The notes below the pieces were generated by a model. The model was not told the origin of the DNA and did not search any database. It saw nothing but the letters and a program-made list of their open reading frames with translations. A program made the position numbers and the translations under genes. From an uncultured Actinomycetes bacterium (GTDB taxonomy: Bacteria; Actinomycetota; Acidimicrobiia; Acidimicrobiales; RAAP-2), in contig CAIJYV010000036.1 of assembly GCA_903825035.1 (NCBI GenBank), positions 1-52,487 of the forward strand: a DNA stretch of 52,487 nt, read 5' to 3'. Below, piece after piece: positions 38,044-45,143 of the stretch. Position 1 is the first letter of the stretch; each line of letters starts with the position of its first letter.

Positions 38044-38049
38044 AGTGTA
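38044..38049 (-). promoter_or_regulatory. -10 box of asd (leaderless configuration)
   Basis: TACACT (minus strand) ends 6 nt before the asd ATG, so asd has its own promoter independent of the helicase and lysC upstream. No ribosome-binding site lies between. Confidence 0.5.
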
Positions 38050-38093
38050 GGGCAAGTTACCGCAACGCCACTAGTGCGCACTCCCCGATGGCC

Positions 38094-39974
38094 TTAGAAG
38101 CGGTCGGGTCGAAGAAACTCTCGAAATTCATCAACTTGCTCCGGAAGGTCGAAGAGATCTGATTCTCGCGCCACCGCTACCAGATCATCGACAAAGGCCG
38201 CGTGGGCTCCTAGGCGAGGGTCCTCGTCGGTATCGCGAACGAAGACAATCACAAAGCGTGCATCGCGCCCATCGCTTTTGCGTCTCATGACACGACCCAT
38301 GCGTTGAATCATTTGTCGTTGTTGTTTAGAGGCGGCAATGATTACGGCCAGGTCAGCGTCTGGAACATCCACGCCCTCTTCGAGGGTTTGCACCGAGACC
38401 AGGGCCTTGGTTTCACCGGCCGAGAACCGCTCCATCACCTCTGAGCGCTCGGCGGTATCAACCTGCGAGTGATGGACCTCAGAACTTATGGTCGCGCCCA
38501 CTAGGGTCTCGTTGAGCGAGGTCGCCGAAGCGATCGACTGAGTAAATATCAAAGAACGATCTGCGTCTCGCAAAATTGGAGCCATGTGTCTGAGTGCGTC
38601 GATCTTGGCCGGTGTTTCAGCGAGGAGATTGCGCTTCTCCCGCCAACCCGAGAGCCATCGATTCGCGGCTATGCCGGCCTTCATTGTTCCGCCGCGCAGG
38701 CGAATGACGTCGTCAAGAAATACGGCGAACGGTGCGGGGCGACATCCGTACTCTCGAATCAAGGACTTGCGGAGCTTCGCGAGTTGCTTCACCAATACCG
38801 TGTAGCGCTCAGCCTCTTCGGGGGTGAAATCTACTCCCACGAAGGCGACTCGAACTTGTGCGACAACGCCCGCGCTAATCGCAGCGTCATAGCCCAACTC
38901 GTAGATCACCTTGTCGAAATACGGCATCAGAACTGTGTCGTGTGCTCCATCAGATCGTTCGTGCGTGGCCGATAGTCCGAGGCGACGAGCGAATCGCTCA
39001 TCGAGGGAGAGCTTGTTCATCTCTGAAGCGGTGCGGTGGCACTCATCAGCCACGAGTAACCCAATCGTTTGCGGCGGCAAGGCAAAGGTCCTCTGGCGAG
39101 CGGTGGCGACGGTAGTGACTACGACGTCATGACGATTTAAATCGTCATCTCGACCGTTGCCCGCTCGCCCAACACGCACCTGCGGCAGAGCATCTTCGAC
39201 CAGCTCCGCCCACTGTTTTAACAGCACCACCGTTGGCACCACGACGACGCACTTTCCCCCTTCGGCGAGTAGATCGCGAATCGCCGCGAGAGCGAGGCGA
39301 GACTTACCAGCTCCGGTCACGGCATTAGCAATACCTCGATAGTTGTTGGCCTTCCAGTTGACCAGGGCTTGAGACTGCCACTCGTAGAGTGAAAAATGAT
39401 CGCTCACCCCACTTGATGATTCAGTCGGAACGGCTCGATCGGGAGGATCACGCTTGATAAATCGCTTTAGCGCCTCGGGGTCAATCGGCTCGGGTTCAAC
39501 TGTTGCGTCGTCCTCCTCGATCTCTTCATCGGGTATCTCCTTGTCAATTACGAGATACCAAAGCGGAGGCGAACTAAAGCGGTGAGCGAAAGTATCGATG
39601 GCGGCGTAGAGAACGCTGTTTATCTGGGCGCGCTCGAGGCCAAGCTCCTCGGCGAGTTCGAGGGCGCTCTGGCCGGTCCGATTGAGCAACAACCCAACTA
39701 TCTGGTTGAGTACTTCGTCTCGCACTGAATCGCTGGGTCTCGCGCTTTTTTTCGGAGCATTCTCGGTGGCAATCTGATTCGAGTTCAGCCGCCACTTCGG
39801 TGGGGTCCCGCCAAGATTCTGAAATTGCGAATTACCGTAGAGGATCGGATTCACATCGGTTTTGTGCGCACCAATACTGGCGGCAATTTGTTTGGCGGTG
39901 AGGACCGGAAAACTTTCGAAGGCTTCGAGAATTTGTGCAGTTAGCTGCGTCTTCGTCATGGAATCAGAACTCAT
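38094..39974 (-). CDS. SF2 helicase with two N-terminal Z-alpha-like winged-helix domains
   Basis: The 626-residue protein has two small winged-helix units, then a DEAD/DEAH-type helicase. Unit 1 (about 8-65) has Lys38, Asn42, Tyr46 and P58-P-K-W61. Unit 2 (about 84-145) has Arg115, Asn119, Tyr123 and P136-P-L-W139. This spacing mimics the Z-alpha recognition set (K169, N173, Y177, P192-P193, W195 in ADAR1). An acidic linker (147-167) follows. The motor has a Q-like E-W-Q, Walker A A-V-T-G-A-G-K-S (218-225), D-E-C-H (310-313), S-A-T (335-337) and Q-R-M-G-R-V-M-R-R (557-565), closest to XPB/type III restriction-like helicases. The start has GAGAGG 5 nt upstream. It lies between lysC and asd. 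Z-form nucleic-acid binding is inference. Confidence 0.88.
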   Translation of the reverse strand: MSSDSMTKTQLTAQILEAFESFPVLTAKQIAASIGAHKTDVNPILYGNSQFQNLGGTPPKWRLNSNQIATENAPKKSARPSDSVRDEVLNQIVGLLLNRTGQSALELAEELGLERAQINSVLYAAIDTFAHRFSSPPLWYLVIDKEIPDEEIEEDDATVEPEPIDPEALKRFIKRDPPDRAVPTESSSGVSDHFSLYEWQSQALVNWKANNYRGIANAVTGAGKSRLALAAIRDLLAEGGKCVVVVPTVVLLKQWAELVEDALPQVRVGRAGNGRDDDLNRHDVVVTTVATARQRTFALPPQTIGLLVADECHRTASEMNKLSLDERFARRLGLSATHERSDGAHDTVLMPYFDKVIYELGYDAAISAGVVAQVRVAFVGVDFTPEEAERYTVLVKQLAKLRKSLIREYGCRPAPFAVFLDDVIRLRGGTMKAGIAANRWLSGWREKRNLLAETPAKIDALRHMAPILRDADRSLIFTQSIASATSLNETLVGATISSEVHHSQVDTAERSEVMERFSAGETKALVSVQTLEEGVDVPDADLAVIIAASKQQRQMIQRMGRVMRRKSDGRDARFVIVFVRDTDEDPRLGAHAAFVDDLVAVARESDLFDLPEQVDEFREFLRPDRF

Positions 39975-40021
39975 TACTACCTCTCGATAGAGACGACAGT
40001 AGCCAGAGGTTGTTACAGGAC

Positions 40022-40498
40022 CTAGGCGTCGAGGCCGAAGGCGGTGTGCAACGCTCGCACCGCTTCACCGACTTTTTCGGCGGCCACTACACAAGAAATT
40101 CGAATCGAGGAGGTCGAGATCATCTCAATATTGATGCCGTGGGCGGTCAGAGTCTCAAACATCTGAGCGGTAACGCCAGGACTCGATTTCATACCAGCGC
40201 CAATCACCGAGACTCGGCCAATCTTCTCGGTGGATTCCACACTCGTTGCACCAATCTCCGTCGCCACCGCATTGCATACCCCAAGCGCACTCTCGAGATC
40301 GGTGGTAGCGACCGTAAAGGAAATGTCCGTGTGACCTTCAATTGAGGTGTTCTGCACAATCATGTCTACGTTCACTCGCGCATCAGCGAGCGCCCGAAAC
40401 AGCTTGGCCGCGATACCGGGCTTGTCCGGTACGCCAGCCACCGTAATTTTTGATTCCGACACGTCGTCGGTAATGGCGGTAACTACTGCTGCTTCCAT
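40022..40498 (-). CDS. LysC beta subunit from an internal start
   Basis: Met247 of LysC (ATG 40498-40496) is preceded by GAGGA with a 7-nt spacing. It opens the ACT-domain half as [12 protein letters not shown]. In Corynebacterium and Bacillus an equivalent in-frame internal start yields the regulatory beta subunit of an alpha2-beta2 aspartokinase. This 158-residue product is therefore likely, though not proven. Confidence 0.7.
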   Translation of the reverse strand: MEAAVVTAITDDVSESKITVAGVPDKPGIAAKLFRALADARVNVDMIVQNTSIEGHTDISFTVATTDLESALGVCNAVATEIGATSVESTEKIGRVSVIGAGMKSSPGVTAQMFETLTAHGINIEMISTSSIRISCVVAAEKVGEAVRALHTAFGLDA

Positions 40499-41236
40499 AG
40501 TGGGTTCCTCATCTACTATCCAAGTTCCTGGCTCCCAGGTAAAGCTCGATCGCACGTGCAGTGGCACCTTGTGCCGACTCGCGAACTCTACCGAGCGAAG
40601 CATCAACACTCGCCCACCAGTTGCGGCCATCTCCATCATCTCGTCGAAGGAGACCTTAGGGATTCGGCGCGCGCTCGGCACCACGCGCGGGTCGGCGCTA
40701 AAGACGCCGGTGACGTCGGTGTAAATCTCGCAGCTGTCCGCTTTCAACGCCGACGCCAGCGCGACGGCCGTGACGTCCGAACCACCGCGACCCAAGGTCG
40801 TGATGTCGCGGTCCGTTGACATTCCTTGAAATCCAGCCACTACTGGAACGAGTCCTTGTTCGAGCGCTTCGATAATCCGGTCGGGTCGCATCTCAAGAAT
40901 TTTGGCTTTGGTGTGATCGTTGTCGGTAATAATCCCCGCTTGCGAGCCAGTAAAGCTCGCTGACTGCACTCCACGAGCACCGAGGGCCATCGAAACGAGG
41001 GCCATCGAGATTCGTTCACCGGCGGTGAGCAACATATCCATTTCCCGGGGCGGGCGAACGGGTCCAATAGCGTTGGCCAGGGCGATCAGTTCATCGGTGA
41101 ATTTGCCCATCGCCGAGACCACAACCACGACCTGGTTGCCCCGTTCACGGGTTTGGGCGACGTGCTCGGCTACGGCGCGGATGCGCTCCGCGTCACCGAC
41201 TGAGGTGCCACCGTACTTTTGCACTACTAGGGCCAT
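40022..41236 (-). CDS. lysC: Aspartate kinase (alpha subunit, full length)
   Basis: It phosphorylates aspartate, the first step towards lysine, threonine, methionine and diaminopimelate. The 404-residue protein starts [10 protein letters not shown] near residue 4 and has G-R-G-G-S-D at 149-154. Two C-terminal ACT domains (from about 260) contain [10 protein letters not shown] and [10 protein letters not shown], which bind feedback effectors. TATCCT lies 6 nt upstream of the ATG, so it is likely leaderless. It is divergent from the PPIase gene across 57 bp. Confidence 0.96.
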   Translation of the reverse strand: MALVVQKYGGTSVGDAERIRAVAEHVAQTRERGNQVVVVVSAMGKFTDELIALANAIGPVRPPREMDMLLTAGERISMALVSMALGARGVQSASFTGSQAGIITDNDHTKAKILEMRPDRIIEALEQGLVPVVAGFQGMSTDRDITTLGRGGSDVTAVALASALKADSCEIYTDVTGVFSADPRVVPSARRIPKVSFDEMMEMAATGGRVLMLRSVEFASRHKVPLHVRSSFTWEPGTWIVDEEPTMEAAVVTAITDDVSESKITVAGVPDKPGIAAKLFRALADARVNVDMIVQNTSIEGHTDISFTVATTDLESALGVCNAVATEIGATSVESTEKIGRVSVIGAGMKSSPGVTAQMFETLTAHGINIEMISTSSIRISCVVAAEKVGEAVRALHTAFGLDA

Positions 41237-41242
41237 ATCCCA

Positions 41243-41248
41243 AGGATA
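41243..41248 (-). promoter_or_regulatory. -10 box of lysC (leaderless configuration)
   Basis: TATCCT on the minus strand ends 6 nt before the lysC ATG. It lies back to back with the -10 of the divergent PPIase gene, 32 bp away, so the two promoters overlap. Confidence 0.5.
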
Positions 41249-41280
41249 CTGGAGTGAACTTTGTCCTTAGATTTGGCTAG

Positions 41281-41286
41281 TAAAGT
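41281..41286 (+). promoter_or_regulatory. -10 box of the membrane PPIase gene (leaderless configuration)
   Basis: TAAAGT ends 7 nt before the ATG at 41294. No ribosome-binding site is present in between. Confidence 0.45.
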
Positions 41287-41293
41287 CGCACCC

Positions 41294-42166
41294 ATGGCAA
41301 CTACCAAACGTCAACGTCAAAAGGCCGCTCGTCGAAACAAGATTGAGCGCGAAAATAAGGAAGCGAAGCGTCGCCAGATGCTGCGCCGTTCGGTCATCGG
41401 CATCGTCGTGGCCGTGCTCGTGCTGGGATCAGGCGCCCTGATCTTCCAAGGTGGCGGCACAACGACCACCACTCTGGCTTCAACTACGACCACCTCGAGT
41501 GCCCTCACGACTTCAACCACCGCACCAGTAACGACCACCACCGGCGTGCGAGCTCCTTCGGTGACTCAGGCCCAGGCTGATGCGTTGGCTACCCAAGCAG
41601 GATGCCCCGCCTCGACCGCACTGCGAGTCAACAACCTGACTTGGTCTCACGCTCCGGCCATGACCATCGATCGCTCGAAGACCTACACCGCGAACTTTGT
41701 TACGACCGCGGGTAACTTCTCGGTGCGACTGAACGCCTCGACTGCGCCCCAGACGGTGAACAACTTCGTGTTCTTGGCTCAGCACAATTACTACCACTGC
41801 GTTATCTTCCACCGCGTCATTCCTGGTTTCATGGAACAGACCGGTGACCCCACTGGTTTGGGTACTGGTGGCCCTGGGTACACCATCGCTGACGAGAACC
41901 CCAAGGCTGGCAACCCGACATACCCATTGTTCTCAGTTGCCATGGCCAACACTGGTGCCCCTCACTCGGGTGGCTCACAGTTCTTTATCGTGACCGGCAC
42001 CACTGGCGAGACCCTGCCTAACTCCTATGCCCTCTTCGGTCAAGTAGTCAGCGGCACCGCAGCGGTCATGACAATCAACAACGCTGGTAACCCCAGCTCA
42101 TCATCCAACGGTATGCCACCAGTGGTGACCCACCGCATCCTCTCGATTACGGTGACCCACAACTAA
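41294..42166 (+). CDS. Membrane-anchored cyclophilin-type peptidyl-prolyl isomerase
   Basis: It catalyses cis-trans isomerisation of proline bonds, presumably outside the membrane. The 290-residue protein has a basic, helical cytoplasmic N-terminus, one membrane helix (about 33-52), a threonine/serine-rich linker (about 54-90) and a cyclophilin domain with V-I-F-H-R-V-I-P-G-F-M, Q-T-G-D-P-T-G and S-G-G-S-Q-F-F. The catalytic arginine (F-H-R) is present. The start is the ATG at 41294; the open frame extends 11 codons upstream without a plausible start. It overlaps the next PPIase gene by one base. Confidence 0.92.
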   Translation: MATTKRQRQKAARRNKIERENKEAKRRQMLRRSVIGIVVAVLVLGSGALIFQGGGTTTTTLASTTTTSSALTTSTTAPVTTTTGVRAPSVTQAQADALATQAGCPASTALRVNNLTWSHAPAMTIDRSKTYTANFVTTAGNFSVRLNASTAPQTVNNFVFLAQHNYYHCVIFHRVIPGFMEQTGDPTGLGTGGPGYTIADENPKAGNPTYPLFSVAMANTGAPHSGGSQFFIVTGTTGETLPNSYALFGQVVSGTAAVMTINNAGNPSSSSNGMPPVVTHRILSITVTHN

Positions 42167-42717
42167 TGAGCGACCTGATCCCAAACCCCGACGGTTCGAG
42201 CGAGAAGCGCCAGAAGTTCGACGCTGCTCCCCCCATGATCATTGACCCAGCGAAGAACTACTCGGCGACGATGGTGACTTCCAAGGGAACGCTCGAGATG
42301 GTCCTCGACGCCGCCGCAGCGCCGGTAACCGTTAACAGTTTCGTGTTCCTGGCTCGCTGGCACTACTACGACGGCATTGTCTTTCACCGCGTTATTCCTG
42401 GGTTCGTCTTGCAAGGCGGCGACCCCACCGGAACTGGAGCGGGAGGTCCTGGATACCGTTTCGATGATGAACTTCCCAAAGCTGGTCGTTACGAGCTCGG
42501 TAGTTTGGCCATGGCTAACGCTGGACCCAACACCAACGGATCACAGTTCTTTGTGATCTCTGGTCCTGACGGCATGCGCCTGCCTCCGCTCTATGCACTG
42601 TTCGGCAAGGTGGTTAAGGGACTTGATGTTGTTCAGGCTATTAACGACATTGGCACCGCTTCGGGTCGCCCGAACGAGCAAGTCGTTATTGAATCAGTAA
42701 CGATTCACGAGAATTAA
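42166..42717 (+). CDS. Cyclophilin-type peptidyl-prolyl isomerase
   Basis: The 183-residue protein has no signal peptide or membrane helix, so it should be cytoplasmic. It keeps F-H-R-V-I-P-G-F-V-L-Q-G-G-D-P-T-G, N-G-S-Q-F-F and Y-A-L-F-G-K-V. It is clearly homologous to the preceding membrane-anchored copy, and the pair overlaps as TAATG at 42164-42168, so one arose by tandem duplication and they are translated together. Confidence 0.93.
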   Translation: MSDLIPNPDGSSEKRQKFDAAPPMIIDPAKNYSATMVTSKGTLEMVLDAAAAPVTVNSFVFLARWHYYDGIVFHRVIPGFVLQGGDPTGTGAGGPGYRFDDELPKAGRYELGSLAMANAGPNTNGSQFFVISGPDGMRLPPLYALFGKVVKGLDVVQAINDIGTASGRPNEQVVIESVTIHEN

Positions 42718-42838
42718 AAGCGCTTCATTTTCGCCTCTTATTTTTCTTAAAATCGCCCTTGTCTGAGTAAAGAAAACACGCCACCTTTTGGTATTGCTAC
42801 TTATTTAGAGTAGTCATTGCGTTAGGGGGCATTGAAAA

Positions 42839-43807
42839 ATGAAATTTCGCGGACTTGGAAAGTGGGCTAGTTACTTAGCACTTGCTTCATCCCCAGTTTT
42901 GGTGTCGTCAACCGCTTCGAACGCGATACCGAGTGCGCCAATGCAAACATTCAGCTATTAGATGCAAACCGTGTCACCAACTAGTTTGTATAACTTAGGG
43001 TATGCCATCGGTGCTCGAGCGCTAGCTGGAACAATTCCCCAGACCGCGCTTGTGGTACTAGATTGGGGTGCGCCATACTGTTCTTCAGCTTCGAACTGTG
43101 GCACGACGCTTTTTTCAGGCGCATACCAGACTACTAATGCCGAGCTAGCAGCTGCCGAGCAATTTGGACTTGGTTTTTACACCGGTTCCGGGGTTGATGT
43201 TACCGCAAGAGTTTTTGTGGCAATGGGTACTTCCAATAACGGAAGTTGGATGGCCTCAGGTTCTAACGCATTCCAACATGGTGTCGCTTGGGCCAACATG
43301 GTAACTAATGGAAATAATTGGCTTCAAACCAACGGATACATTTCTCAAGTTCAGCTTCGTGCTGCAATCGATGCCGAGCAAGGTTGGAATACTTATCCTC
43401 CAACACGTCAGTGGGCAGTCGGTTATACGAGCGTCTCGACAACATATTTTTGGAACTTCGGGAGCGCATCCGGATGCCCACCAATTGGCACCTGCAATAA
43501 TGGGTGGACTCAAGCCGACATACATGAGATTTCATATGGCTTTGCCCCTGCGGAACCGTTACCTGAAATTTACAATCAGAGTACCGCCTCGGAATGGGCA
43601 GCGATCGCAAATAGTAATTACATGCAATTCTTAGGCGCGATGTCTCAGTGGCAAGCATGTGCTGATCAAGGATCGTCTTGCGTTGGTGAAGACTTCACTC
43701 CAACTGCCGTGTGGAACGCCCTCTACACATCCCTCAACTGCTCTGGATGTGCCGCTCAAACACCCCCACATGTAACTGACATTAGATGGAAACTTTTAGC
43801 GAATTAG
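42839..43807 (+). pseudogene. Secreted cysteine-rich protein gene interrupted by an in-frame TAG
   Basis: An ATG at 42839 with GGGGGC upstream starts a 40-codon signal peptide (M-K-F-R-G-L-G-K-W-A..., cleavage likely near S-N-A). The frame then meets TAG at 42959-42961 and continues immediately at ATG 42962 for 281 codons to 43807. The second part alone has no ribosome-binding site and no signal peptide, so the two are one gene. The mature part has eight cysteines in four close pairs (40/46, 172/178, 233/240, 260/263) and strands L-V-V-L-D-W-G and A-A-I-D-A-E, a D-x-E pattern seen in GH25-like TIM barrels. The fold is a guess. Readthrough or a sequence error are alternatives to a true pseudogene. 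Confidence 0.75.
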
Positions 43808-43842
43808 CCGACAATACAAACATAGAAAGAGGAATTGAGATT

Positions 43843-44391
43843 ATGAAAAGGTTTTTTACCGTACTTGCAGTATTTGCAGTTTCGTTATGCATTACCCTCA
43901 CAGGAATTAATCACGCAAAGGCGTCCCTACTTTGCCCGGATTCAAAGTCCGGATTTGCTGGTTGCTGGACTGCACCTTTCGGCTATGTCCCCGCTGCAAA
44001 AAATATTTCAGGTTTAAGTTCCCCTGTTGTTAATTCAGTGGCTCAAAACACCTTACCCCGGGGTCTTGGCACGATAAATGATTTAATTCCAAGCCCCTTC
44101 TCGTCAGAACAATACTTGATTTCAAATGAGTACGTAACTTTGGAAGGGCCGCTAACTGCAATTTACTTTGCTGGGTTTAACGCTCAAAACCCTTCGCAAG
44201 GAATTGTCGCCGAACTCACAACGCCTACCAATGAGAATGACCAGGCGACTCAGCCAACGCTTAAGGTTTTTGATGCCCCCGGTACTGTTGGCAAACTTAC
44301 TTTCACGTCTGTCAAGGGCAACATCTTGACAATAGCGACCCAAGGCGCATCGACGATCACTTTCGACTTAATCGCTCATTCATTCGGATGA
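43843..44391 (+). CDS. Secreted protein of unknown function
   Basis: I do not recognise this 182-residue family. It has a clear Sec signal peptide (M-K-R-F-F-T-V-L-A-V-F-A-V..., cleavage near H-A-K-A-S, about residue 27) and two cysteines just after it (L-C-P-D, G-C-W). The rest is beta-prone with T-L-K-V-F-D-A-P-G and I-L-T-I-A-T. The start is the ATG at 43843 with AGAGGA about 9 nt upstream; the longer open frame overlaps the preceding gene. It overlaps the next gene by 4 nt (ATGA). Codon use is more AT-rich than in flanking genes. Confidence 0.75.
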   Translation: MKRFFTVLAVFAVSLCITLTGINHAKASLLCPDSKSGFAGCWTAPFGYVPAAKNISGLSSPVVNSVAQNTLPRGLGTINDLIPSPFSSEQYLISNEYVTLEGPLTAIYFAGFNAQNPSQGIVAELTTPTNENDQATQPTLKVFDAPGTVGKLTFTSVKGNILTIATQGASTITFDLIAHSFG

Positions 44392-44927
44392 ATAATTTCT
44401 GGCGCGAAATAGGAGTACCCCTAATTCGCAAAGCGAGTGCGTCAATTTTGGTTGCAGTTTTAATTTCGTGCTCGAATCTAAACATGGAATTGGCTAGAGC
44501 AAGTAATTTTCCAGGTAAATCAGCTAGGCCAAATTTTTACAGAGTGCTGGGCGTTAAACCTAGAACAGTTTCATCAAAAATGGGGCTTGAATTTATTCCG
44601 ACCTCGCAGACGATTAAAACAAGAGTGTCTAGACAAGTTGCGCTGAATCTGGTACGAGGCAACTACTTTCCATCAAATGGAAGAGTGCCCGTTCTAACTA
44701 TGTTCAAGTCGCAGGCACTTGTCTTAAAAACCAATGGGCCATTGGGTGCATTTCAGGGTCGTACAATTTCGTTGTGGATTGTCGTCATGAAAGCCAATGA
44801 AACTCTCGATACTTGGCTGTTGACAGCCATAAAGGGGCCGACCGCCTGGGATGCAGTGATTTTTAACGCGGACACCAGAAAATTCTTCGGTGTGGCAAGC
44901 GGCACAACACGCCTTAACTTTAACTAA
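44388..44927 (+). CDS. Putative secreted lipoprotein of unknown function
   Basis: This 179-residue product is unrecognised. A basic N-region (residues 1-15), a hydrophobic stretch (18-27) and the lipobox L-I-S-C with Cys28 suggest a lipoprotein, although a signal-anchor is possible. The mature part is basic, with the repeated T-S/T-I-K-T-R and beta-strand patterns such as I-S-L-W-I-V-V-M-K. It is translationally coupled to the gene before it (ATGA at 44388-44391), so both products probably act together at the cell surface. No terminator hairpin was seen after it. Confidence 0.7.
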   Translation: MNNFWREIGVPLIRKASASILVAVLISCSNLNMELARASNFPGKSARPNFYRVLGVKPRTVSSKMGLEFIPTSQTIKTRVSRQVALNLVRGNYFPSNGRVPVLTMFKSQALVLKTNGPLGAFQGRTISLWIVVMKANETLDTWLLTAIKGPTAWDAVIFNADTRKFFGVASGTTRLNFN

Positions 44928-44945
44928 AACCTTGTTGTGAGCCGT

Positions 44946-45143
44946 CTAGCGACTACTTGCCAAAGGACGACGGTTCGCATACGGGCCGGCGTTAAACCAG
45001 CGGCCGGAGAATCGCCAGATTGGAACTTCGTATTCTTCGATGGCCAGTAGCTCTTGTTCCTTCAAGAGCTCTTCACTCACGGCTTGTAGGGCGAAGAGTT
45101 CTTCTTCGCACAATTCAGGACGCGGAGCAAGACCGTGACTCAT
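44946..45143 (-). CDS. Acyl-CoA carboxylase epsilon subunit
   Basis: The 65-residue protein matches the small epsilon subunit that stabilises actinobacterial acyl-CoA carboxylases: a helical N-terminus, then the signature V-P-I-W-R-F-S-G-R-W near residues 40-49. It overlaps the beta-subunit gene by 4 nt, the normal arrangement. An alpha (biotin/BCCP) subunit gene is not in the window. Confidence 0.88.
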   Translation of the reverse strand: MSHGLAPRPELCEEELFALQAVSEELLKEQELLAIEEYEVPIWRFSGRWFNAGPYANRRPLASSR

